A DNA stretch of 32,732 bases from Frankia sp. AiPs1 (GTDB lineage: Bacteria > Actinomycetota > Actinomycetes > Frankiales > Frankiaceae): contig NZ_JAMQQF010000022.1 of NCBI RefSeq assembly GCF_023716945.1, positions 1 through 32,732 of the forward strand, given 5' to 3'. Below the pieces are notes generated by a model. The model saw only the letters and a list, made by a program, of their open reading frames with translations, was not told the origin of the DNA and searched no databases. A program made the translations under genes and the position numbers. This document shows positions 1-7,877 of this stretch, piece after piece (the first letter of the stretch is position 1; every line of letters starts with the position of its first letter).

Positions 1-780
1 CACCGAGGCCGCCGCCGCCGGGATGGTGACGGCCGGCGCGCGACCGCGCCCCCCGGCGACGACGACCGCCGCGGTCAGCTCCCGCAGGCTGACGTGCGCG
101 TCGGAGAGGATGTACCGCGCGCCGGGGCGGCCCTCGCGGGCGGCCGCGAGATGACCGCGGGCCAGTCCCTCGGTGAAGACCAGGCCGAACCCGCCGGGTG
201 GAACGGCTGGCAGCAGCCCACGCAGTGCCGGACGAAACATCCGGCTCTCCATCGAGGTCGGCCCGTAGGGCGGCAAGCCGTAGACGGTGGCCGGGTTGAC
301 GATGACCACCTGCATGCCCCCCGCGACGGCGAGCACCGCCCGTTCCGCGCGCTGCTTGGAACGCTCGTACGGGGTGCCTTTCGGGGTGGCGGCGAGTGCG
401 GTCTCGTCGAAACGGCCGCCCGGCGGGGCGTCGAACACGTCGATCGTGCTGGTGTGCACCAGCCGGCGCACGCCGGCCTGCGCCGCCGCCCGCGCGACGT
501 TGTCCGAACCGGCCACGTTGACCCGGTCGAACTCGTCGGCATCGGGCAGCCACTGCTCGGGAACGCCCATCGCGTTGAACACGATCTCGATCCCGGCCAC
601 GGCCGCCGGCAACGTCGCCGGGTCGGTGACGTCCCCCACGACGACGTCGACCGGCCCGGGCAGGTTGGCCGCCCGGGCCGAGTCGCGGACGAGGGCCCGC
701 ACCTGGTGGCCGGCCTCGATCGCGGCCCGTACGACCGCCCCGCCGACCTTGCCGGTCGCCCCCGTGACCAGGACCCTCAC
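1..780 (-). CDS. NAD(P)-dependent epimerase/dehydratase, partial (3' end outside window)
   Basis: Extended short-chain dehydrogenase/NAD-dependent epimerase family. The frame is open from a GTG at 780 to the window edge, giving 260 codons without a stop. Seen: N-terminal Rossmann start VRVLVTGATGKVGG with GxxGxxG at residues 7-13, an acidic residue in VVVGDVTD (about 50) as in the family's adenine-binding loop, a Ser/Thr run (HTSTID, 109-114) at the catalytic serine position, and the active-site pair YERSK (Tyr138, Lys142). The following PATVYG is typical of epimerases. The substrate cannot be told; relatives act on nucleotide sugars, flavonoids or steroid-like ketones. The GTG overlaps the stop of the upstream gene by 4 bases (GTGA), so translation is probably coupled. 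Family call is firm, substrate unknown. Confidence 0.9.
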   Translation of the reverse strand, partial: MRVLVTGATGKVGGAVVRAAIEAGHQVRALVRDSARAANLPGPVDVVVGDVTDPATLPAAVAGIEIVFNAMGVPEQWLPDADEFDRVNVAGSDNVARAAAQAGVRRLVHTSTIDVFDAPPGGRFDETALAATPKGTPYERSKQRAERAVLAVAGGMQVVIVNPATVYGLPPYGPTSMESRMFRPALRGLLPAVPPGGFGLVFTEGLARGHLAAAREGRPGARYILSDAHVSLRELTAAVVVAGGRGRAPAVTIPAAAASV

Positions 781-1625
781 CGGCGCGAGCGGGGCAGGCC
801 GAGCAGCAGGTCCGGGCCCGCCGGCGGGGTGGTCGTGTGGGTGCTGGTGATCGCCGAGTAGTCACCGAAGAACTTCACCTCGAGGCGTTCCCGGCGCGTC
901 TTGCCCGACCCGTCCGGGATGAGGCGCAGGAAGTACAGCACGCTGGTTCCGCCGGCGTTGGCCCGGTCGTGCGGGTTGTAACCGCCGCCGTCCCAGTGGA
1001 ACTCCGCGCGGGTTCGAAGCACGGCGCGCAGGCCCTCGATAATGATCGGGTTCGGCTCGGGCAGGCGCATCGCGAAGTGCCGTTCCAGCTCGAAGGCGCG
1101 CTCCTGTTCGACGAGACCGGGCGGCAACTCGGGGGTCCGCCGCACCATGAAAATCTCGACCGTGCGGCCGGCACCGGCGTCGGATCGCAGCGACGCGTGG
1201 GTGAGGCGCACATCGAGCTGGTCCGGGCGCACGCCGTAACGCTCGCCCAGCCGGGCCCGCACGATGACGCTCGGGACCAGCGCGCTGGGCTCGAGCCCGA
1301 GCGAGGCCAGCGCGCTCAGGGCGGCGTCGAAGTCGTCGACGGCGATCAGCAGCGCCGCGTGGTCGAGCACGCAGTAGGTGGCGACGAGCGCGACCAGTTC
1401 GGCGGCGCCGTCGATCCCGTCGAGCAGGCCGGCAAGCAGCCCCTCGGTGTTCAGCGACCGCAACGGCTCGCAGACGGCCTCGATGCGGCGAACGTCGACC
1501 TCGTCGATGGCCATGGCGGCGGCTCGTCCGGTGACGGCGCCTCCCTGTGGGCCTCCTCGCGGGCCTCGCGGTGTGCCTCGCAGTGGGCCTCGCAGTGGCC
1601 CGGTTCCCGTCGGCGTGTCCGTCAT
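777..1625 (-). CDS. conserved-looking protein of unknown function, possible VOC-like domain
   Basis: I do not recognise this 282-residue protein. The ATG at 1625 is chosen because a purine-rich GAGAGG lies about 10 bases upstream and sequence further upstream is low complexity; an internal ATG at 1514 (MAIDEVDV) is an alternative. Residues about 1-37 are an Arg/Gly/Pro repeat made by a 12-bp tandem duplication, so the folded part probably starts near MAIDEVDVRR. The stretch around LDHAALLIAVDDFDAALSAL followed by LGLEP, and later VEIFMV, resembles the start and metal-edge strand of vicinal-oxygen-chelate (glyoxalase-like) domains, but I see no clear metal triad. A hydrophilic region with HWDGGGYNPHD follows. 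The stop overlaps the epimerase start by 4 bases, so the two probably form one operon. Confidence 0.7.
   Translation of the reverse strand: MTDTPTGTGPLRGPLRGTPRGPRGGPQGGAVTGRAAAMAIDEVDVRRIEAVCEPLRSLNTEGLLAGLLDGIDGAAELVALVATYCVLDHAALLIAVDDFDAALSALASLGLEPSALVPSVIVRARLGERYGVRPDQLDVRLTHASLRSDAGAGRTVEIFMVRRTPELPPGLVEQERAFELERHFAMRLPEPNPIIIEGLRAVLRTRAEFHWDGGGYNPHDRANAGGTSVLYFLRLIPDGSGKTRRERLEVKFFGDYSAITSTHTTTPPAGPDLLLGLPRSRR
1549..1596 (-). repeat. 12-bp tandem repeat, about 4 units, coding
   Basis: Four near-identical 12-base units (1549-1560, 1561-1572, 1573-1584, 1585-1596; consensus gggcctcgcagt on the plus strand) lie in the 5' part of the unknown gene and encode its Arg-Gly-Pro rich N-terminus. 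The unit is a multiple of 3, so copy-number change would keep the frame. Confidence 0.75.
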
Positions 1626-2024
1626 TGCGTGCCGCCTCTCGCCACGCGGCGCGGGCCCGATCGGGCGCGCCGGTCCCGGTCCCGGACCGGTCCCGGGCCG
1701 GTCCTGGTGGGGCGGCCGCGGTCCCTGGTCGACAAGGCCGGACCCCCGCACCGGGCCGGCTGGCTTGCTAAGGGCATCCGGGTGGGCGCCGAAACTTTTC
1801 CGGGAGCCTAGCCGCACTGTGTGACGGCTTCGTTGTCAGCTCCCTACCGGAGGCGGCAAGCGGGTAAAATCGTGTATGAGACCCGGGCGGCGTCAGGCCG
1901 GTGTGGCCGAGGCGGGCGAAGCCCGTCGTCCGGTGGTCCCCGGCCCCGGCGGAATGCCGGCGGCGCCTGCCGCGCTTCTTTTCAGGTGACGGAAGCGACC
2001 GGTGGTGTAAGGAGGACCTCGATC
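1626..2024. other. 399-bp divergent intergenic region with one promoter candidate
   Basis: This gap separates the unknown minus-strand gene from the PAC2 gene. A TAAAAT hexamer at 1865-1870 is the best actinobacterial -10 match and would start transcription toward the PAC2 gene at about 1876. I see no good -35 at 17-18 bp; TTGTCA at 1833-1838 is too far. The remainder (1626-1800) is GC-rich and low complexity. Confidence 0.45.
1876..1989 (+). CDS. possible leaderless 37-codon leader ORF upstream of the PAC2 gene
   Basis: ATG at 1876 lies 5 bases after the -10-like TAAAAT (1865-1870), the geometry of a leaderless transcript. The frame runs 37 codons (MRPGRRQAGVAEAG...) to TGA at 1987-1989 and ends about 20 bases before the Shine-Dalgarno of the PAC2 gene. 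The peptide is rich in Arg, Pro, Gly and Ala and matches nothing I know. It may be a real leader peptide or simply the first AUG of the mRNA. Low confidence. Confidence 0.25.
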   Translation: MRPGRRQAGVAEAGEARRPVVPGPGGMPAAPAALLFR

Positions 2025-2963
2025 GTGCTTGATCCGCAGGAGCTTTACAGTCTCACCGAGGACGCGTCCGACGACCCCATCGACGCGCATCGCCCGATCA
2101 TGCTGGAGGCGCTGACGGGCGTCGTCGACGCCGGCAACGCGGTCAGCCTCGCCGGCGAGCACCTGTTGACCGCGCTCGACCATCGCATCGTCGCGACGTT
2201 CGACGTCGATCAACTGCTGGACTACCGGTCCCGCCGGCCAACCATGATCTTCTCCGAGGACCACTGGGAGAGCTACACGGACCCGGTGCTCGCGCTCTAC
2301 CAGCTACGCGACGAGTCGGACACGCCGTTCCTCCTGCTCACCGGCCCCGAGCCGGACCTGCAGTGGAAGCGCTTCACGGCGGCCGTCCGCGGGCTGGTGG
2401 CCCGGCTCGGCGTCCGCCTCACCGTCGGGCTCAACGCCGTGCCGATGGCGGTTCCGCACACCCGGCCCGCGACGATCACTGCGCACGGAAGCAGCAAGGA
2501 GCTGGTCGTCGGCCATGAGCCGTGGCTGCGCCGGCTTCAGGTCCCCGGCAGCGCCGGGCATCTGCTGGAGTACGAGCTGGGCCGCGACGGCCGGGACGCG
2601 ATGGGCTTCGCCGTCCACGTTCCGCATTACCTGGCCCAGACGACCTACCCCGCGGCCACCGAGGTGCTGCTGACGTCGGTGTCGAAGGCGACCGGCCTGA
2701 TGCTTCCGCTGGACGGGCTGCGCTCCGCGGCGGTCGCCGTCCAGGACGAGGTCAACAGCCAGATCGCCCAGGGCGGAGAGGCCGCGGCGCTCGTCCACGC
2801 GTTGGAGGAGCAGTACGACGCCTACCAGCGGGGGCGGCGCGGCCCCAGCCTGCCCACGATCGACGCCGAGCAGAAGCTGCCGACCGCCGATGAACTCGGG
2901 GAGGCGCTCGAACGCTTCCTGGCCGAACAGTCCGAGCCGGGCGGTCCGAACCCGCTGTCCTGA
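2025..2963 (+). CDS. PAC2 family protein (proteasome assembly chaperone-like)
   Basis: 312-residue PAC2 (DUF75)-family protein. In archaea and eukaryotes relatives help assemble the 20S proteasome; the actinobacterial members have no settled role, though these bacteria do carry proteasomes. Seen: GTG start at 2025 with a perfect AAGGAGG at 2009-2015, nine bases upstream. The open frame extends upstream to 1821 but that part is Arg-rich non-coding sequence. Typical family segments include FDVDQLLDYRSRRPTM, the acidic FSEDHWESY, LLLTGPEPDLQWKRF, then GLNAVPMAVPHTRP and an HVPHYLAQTTYPAA strand-loop. The C-terminal third is helical and charged (AAALVHALEEQYDAYQRG), as in actinobacterial members. 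Monocistronic by spacing. Confidence 0.88.
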   Translation: MLDPQELYSLTEDASDDPIDAHRPIMLEALTGVVDAGNAVSLAGEHLLTALDHRIVATFDVDQLLDYRSRRPTMIFSEDHWESYTDPVLALYQLRDESDTPFLLLTGPEPDLQWKRFTAAVRGLVARLGVRLTVGLNAVPMAVPHTRPATITAHGSSKELVVGHEPWLRRLQVPGSAGHLLEYELGRDGRDAMGFAVHVPHYLAQTTYPAATEVLLTSVSKATGLMLPLDGLRSAAVAVQDEVNSQIAQGGEAAALVHALEEQYDAYQRGRRGPSLPTIDAEQKLPTADELGEALERFLAEQSEPGGPNPLS

Positions 2964-3193
2964 ATCCGACACTGGGGACCAGCCGCTGAGAACCAACCGC
3001 GCAGAACCGGCCGACGGGATGTCGACCGGCTGTACCTCTTGTCGCACATCGCGCAGGAATTCGCCAGCTCCCTGAGCGCGCACGGCCGTCCAGTTCCTGC
3101 TGTTTCCCGGTGACGTCCGCGGAATGCCACAATTCCGATTCGCCACCGGGAGATTCACCCAATCACCGTTACACCATCACCCCGGTTTGCGTC

Positions 3194-3223
3194 GGTCTCC
3201 CGCCGCCACGACGGCGGGAGACC
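3194..3223. terminator. perfect 12-bp stem hairpin between convergent genes
   Basis: GGTCTCCCGCCG (3194-3205) and CGGCGGGAGACC (3212-3223) are exact reverse complements around a 6-base loop. The stem lies 20 bases beyond the stop of the minus-strand gene ending at 3244 and about 230 bases beyond the PAC2 stop. There is no T-run, as is common for actinobacterial terminators. It probably serves both convergent genes. Confidence 0.75.
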
Positions 3224-3243
3224 CGAACCAGATCCGGGCAGTC

Positions 3244-3657
3244 TCAACGGCGGTCGGACACGCGGCCGATGCTCGCGTCCGACAGCGCCCGGACCGACAG
3301 CCCGTCGACGAACCGCTCGACGATCGCCCCCACCGGCCAGCGATCGACCTCTGTGAGCAGGCGCGATGCCTCCGCGTCGGCGTGGCGGGCGTCCCAGCCC
3401 TGCGCGTCCAGACTATTACGCAATGCCTCACGGTAATCCGTTTCCGTGACTCCGGGAAGGTCGCGGACCATCGCCGTCGTCGTTCCGTAGAAAGAGCCCA
3501 GGCCGACGAAGACCCGACCGCACTCGCACCGGCCGTGCGGCCGGTCCAGGTGCATGTCACAGAACGCCCGCAGGGTTACGAGCTCACCTTCCACCGCCCA
3601 GTGGAAATCGTCGACACGCAGGCCCTGCGCGTACGCGGTGGCCGTGAGAAGTTTCAT
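3244..3657 (-). CDS. small Cys/His-containing protein of unknown function (137 aa)
   Basis: 137 residues starting MKLLTATAYAQGLRVDDFHW. I chose ATG 3657 because GAGGAG lies 10 bases upstream and because I recall a widespread actinobacterial small-protein family that begins MKxLTAT and carries a CxCGR motif. An in-frame ATG at 3768 would add 37 residues but has no clear ribosome site. Seen: a cluster CDMHLDRPHGRCECGR (about residues 32-47) with three Cys and two His that could bind metal, then GLGSFYGTTTAMVRDLPG, followed by two helices (YREALRNSLDAQGW, ASRLLTEVDRWPVGAIV). No signal peptide or membrane segment. The function is not known to me. It is divergent from the sensor kinase with 204 bp between them. 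Confidence 0.75.
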   Translation of the reverse strand: MKLLTATAYAQGLRVDDFHWAVEGELVTLRAFCDMHLDRPHGRCECGRVFVGLGSFYGTTTAMVRDLPGVTETDYREALRNSLDAQGWDARHADAEASRLLTEVDRWPVGAIVERFVDGLSVRALSDASIGRVSDRR

Positions 3658-3861
3658 GACTCCCAAGCTCCTCGTGGTCGCCCGACCGCTTCCGGGTGGG
3701 AAGCGGATGCCCTCCGGATCTACGAGAAGACAACCATCCCCCACCGACAAAAGTCTCGGCTTAGCCATGATCGGGGTACTCTCGACGCACGCCTCGGACC
3801 GGCCGCGGGGACCGGCCCGAGACGATTCCGGTGGGAAGATCCAGTGGGAGGACGGCAGCCG

Positions 3862-5088
3862 GTGACTGCGCCTGTCGCCGCCACGGCCGACTCCACCCCG
3901 ACCCCCGAAGGTGCCGGATCCGCCGAGGCCGCCACGCCCCGCCGGCAACGGCTCGCCGCGGGCGCCGCGACCTGGCGGGGTGTTCTGTTCCTGCTGCTGA
4001 ACCTCCCTTTGGGCATTATCGGCTTCGTCTGCGTGACGACCGCGCTGGCCCTCGGCGCGGGCCTGGTGGTCACGGTGATCGGGATACCCGTGCTCGCGTT
4101 CGGCCTGCAGTTGTGCCGCGTGTTGGGCACCATCGAGCGGGTCCGGGCCCGGTGGCTGCTCGGCCTGAGGATCGACGCCCCGTCGCGGCGGCCGCGCCGG
4201 CGGGCCGGCGGGCTCGGCTCGATGTTCGCCGCGCTGGCCGATCCGGTGTCCTGGCGGACGGCGCTGTACCTGTTCATCCGCCTGCCCTGGAGCATCATCA
4301 GCTTCGTGGCGGCGGTGCTGCTGCTCACCGTGGGCTGGGTGGTGCTGCCCTCGGCCACGCGCGGGCTCGTCGCGGTCGATCGGGCGATGATCCGCGGACT
4401 GCTCTCCCCGTCGGAGGGGGTGGAACGGCGGATCCGGGAACTGGAGGCGGACCGGGGAACGCTCGCCGACTCCGCCGCCGCCGACCTGCGGCGGATCGAA
4501 CGCGACCTGCACGACGGCGCGCAGGCCCGGCTCGTCGCGCTGGCCATGGGCCTGGGGCTGGCGAAGGAGAAGCTCGCCGACGATCCGGACGCCGCCGCCC
4601 TCATGGTCGCCGAGGCACACGGCGAGGCGAAGCTCGCCCTGCAGGAGCTGCGCGACCTCGCCCGCGGCATCCATCCCGCGATCCTCACCGATCGCGGTCT
4701 GCCCGCGGCCCTGGCCTCGCTGGCCGCCCGGTGCACCGTGCCCACCCGGGCCGCCGTCGAGCTGAGCGGCCGGCCGGCCGCCGCTCTGGAGGGCATCGTC
4801 TACTTCACCGCGTCGGAGCTGCTCACCAACATCAGTAAGCACAGCCAGGCCAGCGCCGCCTCGATCGAGCTGAGCCGCTGCGACGGCGCCAGCCTGCTAC
4901 TGCGGGTCAGCGACGACGGTGTCGGCGGCGCGGATCCCCGCCGCGGCACGGGCCTCGCCGGTCTGACCGGACGCCTGGACGCCATCGACGGCACCCTGGT
5001 CGTCGACAGCCCTCCTGGTGGCCCAACCCTGGTCAGCGTCGCGCTGCCCTGGCGGGATGCCACCGATGACCCCGGTTACGGGCGTTGA
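3862..5088 (+). CDS. sensor histidine kinase, NarL/DesK type (HisKA_3)
   Basis: 408-residue membrane histidine kinase. GTG 3862 is chosen for GGGAGGA (3846-3852) nine bases upstream; the frame is open further 5' but overlaps the divergent gene's promoter side. Seen: an Ala/Pro-rich N-terminus, four hydrophobic segments in two pairs (about 41-60, 62-84, 132-152, 153-168) matching the 'putative sensor' domain of actinobacterial kinases, then the dimerisation/phosphoacceptor helix ADLRRIERDLHDGAQARL with His217. The HATPase domain follows, with an N-box (SELLTNISKHSQA), G1 box (VSDDGVGGA) and G2 box (GTGLAGLTGRL). Such kinases usually sit beside a LuxR-type response regulator; none is adjacent here, so it looks like an orphan within this window. 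The signal is unknown. Confidence 0.93.
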   Translation: MTAPVAATADSTPTPEGAGSAEAATPRRQRLAAGAATWRGVLFLLLNLPLGIIGFVCVTTALALGAGLVVTVIGIPVLAFGLQLCRVLGTIERVRARWLLGLRIDAPSRRPRRRAGGLGSMFAALADPVSWRTALYLFIRLPWSIISFVAAVLLLTVGWVVLPSATRGLVAVDRAMIRGLLSPSEGVERRIRELEADRGTLADSAAADLRRIERDLHDGAQARLVALAMGLGLAKEKLADDPDAAALMVAEAHGEAKLALQELRDLARGIHPAILTDRGLPAALASLAARCTVPTRAAVELSGRPAAALEGIVYFTASELLTNISKHSQASAASIELSRCDGASLLLRVSDDGVGGADPRRGTGLAGLTGRLDAIDGTLVVDSPPGGPTLVSVALPWRDATDDPGYGR

Positions 5089-5132
5089 TCTTCGGCGCCG
5101 TCAGCTACTTCGGCAGCGCCCGGACGAGACCG

Positions 5133-6695
5133 TCAGACCGGCCGCGCCACCCGGCCCGGCTCGGCGGGTGCGAGACCCGGCGTGCCCGGATCAGATCCGA
5201 CAGCCGGCTGCGCTGCGCCCGATCCATCCCGTGGCGCAGCGGGCCGCGGCCTGCCGGCCGCGCGCCCCGGCAACAGCAGGGCCAGCGGAACAGCGAGCAC
5301 GGAGAATCCCAGCGTCCACCAGAACGCCACCGCGTAGGCGTGGGCCTGCCCGCCGAGGTCCAACCCGGCGCCACCCGACGTCGTCCCGGGTAGCTGGTGG
5401 GCCAGGACCACCGCGAGCACGGCGGTGCCGAGGGAGCCCCCGATCTGCTGGAAGATGCGGACCGCCGAGGTGGCGCGGGGAATGTCGGTGGGGCGCAGTC
5501 CGTGGTAGGCCGCCGACATGACGGGGATCGACGCGGCCGCGAGGCCCATTCCCCGAAGCACCAGCGAACCGCCGAGGAGGACCTCGCTCGTGTCCGTGTC
5601 GATCTGGGTGTAGGCCACCGAGCCCAGCACGCTGAGCACGATCCCGATCAGGACGAGCAGGCGCGGGCTGGTCCGATCGACCAGCCGGCCGACCACGATC
5701 ATCGCGAGCATCATGCCGAGTCCCTGTGGCGCGAGCAGCAACCCGGCCGCGACGGCGCTACGCCCCCGCACCTGCTGCTCGTAGAGCGGAAGCAACAACA
5801 TCGCGCCGTAGAGCGAGAGCCCGAACAGGAACATCATTCCCGCGGAGCCGCAGAACGACGCGAAACGAAACAGACGTAGATCGATCAACGGGACGATCCT
5901 GGTCCGCAGCGCGTGCCAGGCAAAGACGGCGATCAGTGCCAACCCTGCGATCAGTGGCACCAGCGCCCTTGGGTCGGCGAAGTCGCCGCGCCGACCCGCC
6001 TCGGACAGGCCATAGACCGCCACGGCGAGCCCGGGCGAGAGCAGGGCGAATCCGACCCCGTCGAACGGGTGGCGCTGCGCCACCCGCATGTCGGGCATCA
6101 GGCGCCAGGCCAGCGCGATGGCGACGACACAGACCGGCACATTGACGAAGAAGATCCATCGCCAGCCACAATCATCGATGAGCACACCGCCGACGACGGG
6201 GCCGAGCACGGGGGTGAGCAGCGCCGGGACGGCCACCGTGGCCATGAGCCGGCCCAACCGGGCAGGACCGGCCGCCTGGGCGAGGATCGTCTGCATCAGC
6301 GGCAGCAGCAGGCCACCCCCCACGCCCTGGACGATCCGAAAGGCGATCAGGCTGCTCGCGGACCACGCGATCCCGCAGAGCACGGAGCCCACCAGGAACA
6401 GCGTCAGCGACGCCAGCCACATCCGCTTGCCCCCGAAGCGCTCGACCGACCAGCCGGTGAGCGGGATCACCACCGCGAGGGCCAGCAGGTAGCCGGTGCT
6501 GACCCACTGAATCGTCGACACGCCGACGTCGAAGGACCGGGCGAGGGTGTCGAGCGCGACCGCCACGATCGTCGCGTCCAGCTGCACCACCACTGCTCCG
6601 ACGAGAACGATCAACGCCAGCCGGACCAGCGTGGGATCCAACCGGTCACCACCGCCAGCGCCATCCGCCGTCGACGCCTCGGCCTGCACAGCCAC
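5133..6695 (-). CDS. MFS multidrug efflux transporter, DHA2 (14-TM, EmrB/QacA) family
   Basis: 520-residue major facilitator proton-drug antiporter of the 14-helix DHA2 group. GTG start at 6695 with GGAGG about 10 bases upstream. Seen: the TM1 motif QLDATIVAVALDTLA with the DHA2-type aspartate, motif A in the TM2-3 loop (GWSVERFGGKRMW), motif C in TM5 (PVLGPVVGGVLIDDCGWRW), followed by FFVNVPVCVV. About 14 hydrophobic segments are visible and the C-terminus is a Pro/Ala-rich cytoplasmic tail. It is divergent from a TetR-family gene across 171 bp that contains an 11-bp palindrome, the usual arrangement of a pump repressed by its neighbour. A TATCGT (minus strand, 6790-6785) is a possible -10. 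Substrates cannot be read from sequence. Confidence 0.93.
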   Translation of the reverse strand: MAVQAEASTADGAGGGDRLDPTLVRLALIVLVGAVVVQLDATIVAVALDTLARSFDVGVSTIQWVSTGYLLALAVVIPLTGWSVERFGGKRMWLASLTLFLVGSVLCGIAWSASSLIAFRIVQGVGGGLLLPLMQTILAQAAGPARLGRLMATVAVPALLTPVLGPVVGGVLIDDCGWRWIFFVNVPVCVVAIALAWRLMPDMRVAQRHPFDGVGFALLSPGLAVAVYGLSEAGRRGDFADPRALVPLIAGLALIAVFAWHALRTRIVPLIDLRLFRFASFCGSAGMMFLFGLSLYGAMLLLPLYEQQVRGRSAVAAGLLLAPQGLGMMLAMIVVGRLVDRTSPRLLVLIGIVLSVLGSVAYTQIDTDTSEVLLGGSLVLRGMGLAAASIPVMSAAYHGLRPTDIPRATSAVRIFQQIGGSLGTAVLAVVLAHQLPGTTSGGAGLDLGGQAHAYAVAFWWTLGFSVLAVPLALLLPGRAAGRPRPAAPRDGSGAAQPAVGSDPGTPGLAPAEPGRVARPV

Positions 6696-6829
6696 GGGCC
6701 CACCACCTCCGGAACGATTCAGGGAATCACGTCACTCCCGCCACCAGCGCGGCGGATGAGCGGCACCTGCCAGCGCGCATCCGAACGATACACCGTCTCG
6801 ATTTCGCTACGCCGCATCGCGACCCGTAC

Positions 6830-6866
6830 ACCGTAACGGTTTCGCGGAACCACGTAACCTCGAGGA
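6830..6866 (+). promoter_or_regulatory. palindromic operator and leaderless promoter of the TetR gene
   Basis: ACCGTAACGGT (6830-6840) is a perfect palindrome around a central A, a plausible operator half-way between the divergent pump and tetR genes. GGTT-N6-AACC (6839-6852) overlaps its edge. TAACCT at 6855-6860 is a TANNNT -10 placed 6 bases before the ATG at 6867, so the tetR mRNA probably starts at its initiation codon. The 10-mer TTCGCGGAAC (6841-6850) recurs at 22477-22486 before another oxidoreductase/TetR pair. Confidence 0.5.
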
Positions 6867-7775
6867 ATGGGTGACCACACCCGCGCGGAGCGACTCCCGG
6901 CGGTACCGACGAACCTGGCCCCCCCGGCCCCGGCACCGGCACCCAGCCCGGCAGCACCCGCACGCCCGACGCCCACGGACCTGCCCCCCGCAGGATCGAC
7001 CCCTCCGAGCCCGACGCTCGCCGGGGTGGCGGGCGCGCCAGACCGCCCGGCGCCGGCGGGGGGGTCCGCCGGGATCGTCTGGGCGCGACCGGCCGAACGC
7101 CGCCGCCCACGGCTGACCCGGGAGGCGATCGTCGACGCGGCCGTCGCGATGGCCGACGCCGAGGGTCTCGAGGCGGTCTCGATCCGCCGGATCGCCGCGG
7201 CGCTCGACGCCCGGCCGATGAGCCTGTACTCCCATTTCGACCGCAAGGACGACCTGCTTGCCCTCATGAACGACCAGGTGGCCGCGGAGGTGATCGTGCC
7301 CGAGCCGCTGCCGGCGGACTGGCGCGACGCCCTGTGCGCCATCGCCCACCGAACCCGGGACAGCAGCCTGCGCCACCCGTGGATCCTGCAGACGCTTTCC
7401 GGCCACCCCCAGTTCGGCCCGAACGGCCTGCGCCACGCCGAGCAGTCCGCAGCGGCGGTGTCCGCCCTGCCGCTACCGACCCGCCAGCGGGTCGCGCTGC
7501 TGCGCGCGGTCGACACGTACACCCTCGGGCACGTCACCGCCGAACTGCGGGAGCGCCAGGGTTACCTCGGCGGCGCCGACCGGGCGGACGTGCAGCGCTA
7601 CCTGACCGGCGTGCTTGAAGGTGGCCAGTATCCGCACCTGGCCCAGTTCCACAGCAATGACCTCGTCCTGATCGGCGGGGACGCCCGGGAGAGCTTCATC
7701 GAGGGCCTGAACTGGCTGCTGGCCGGGATCGCGGCCGCCCTCGGCGCGGCATCGCCTGGCGCGGCATCGTCCTGA
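6867..7775 (+). CDS. TetR/AcrR family transcriptional regulator (TetR_C-type), probable pump repressor
   Basis: 302-residue TetR-family repressor. The DNA-binding domain is at about 85-145: LTREAIVDAAVAMADAEG then the helix-turn-helix VSIRRIAAALDARPMSLYSHF and the family's DRKDDLLALMNDQV. The C-terminal ligand domain resembles the class of tetracycline-repressor-like proteins (WRDALCAIAHRTRDSSLRHPWIL; LLRAVDTYTLGHVTAELRERQ). Residues about 17-80 are an unusual Pro/Ala-rich extension before the HTH. The ATG at 6867 has no spaced Shine-Dalgarno but sits 6 bases after a TANNNT box, suggesting leaderless translation. Its last codons (AASPGAASS) are written by the first copy of a downstream tandem repeat. 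It probably represses the divergent MFS gene. Confidence 0.9.
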   Translation: MGDHTRAERLPAVPTNLAPPAPAPAPSPAAPARPTPTDLPPAGSTPPSPTLAGVAGAPDRPAPAGGSAGIVWARPAERRRPRLTREAIVDAAVAMADAEGLEAVSIRRIAAALDARPMSLYSHFDRKDDLLALMNDQVAAEVIVPEPLPADWRDALCAIAHRTRDSSLRHPWILQTLSGHPQFGPNGLRHAEQSAAAVSALPLPTRQRVALLRAVDTYTLGHVTAELRERQGYLGGADRADVQRYLTGVLEGGQYPHLAQFHSNDLVLIGGDARESFIEGLNWLLAGIAAALGAASPGAASS

Positions 7776-7859
7776 CCGGGCACCGGCCCGGTGCGGCATC
7801 GCCTGGCGCGGCATCGCCCGGCGCGGCATCGTCCTGACCGGGCACCGGCCCGGTGCGGC
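7758..7859. repeat. 40-bp duplicated segment with hairpins (likely terminator region)
   Basis: A 40-base segment at 7758-7797 recurs exactly at 7820-7859, with nested GCGGCATCG-containing units of about 13-14 bases between the copies. Each copy contains ACCGGGC-ACCG-GCCCGGT (7775-7792 and 7837-7854), a perfect 7-bp stem with a 4-base loop. The pair lies between convergent genes (tetR ends 7775, oxidoreductase ends 7878) and probably acts as a double bidirectional terminator. The tetR stop lies in the first copy. Confidence 0.8.
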
Positions 7860-7877
7860 CGCCCGCGCCCGCGGCGG

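Noticed and set aside
1905-1935. tRNA-like stretch (ggccgaggcggg) upstream of the PAC2 gene
   Set aside because: There is no T-loop GTTCRA and no acceptor stem pairing.
3720-4842. Long minus-strand frames (up to 358 codons) across the histidine kinase
   Set aside because: They are antisense shadows of the kinase frame in GC-rich DNA, are Arg/Ser/Ala-rich, and overlap clear kinase motifs.
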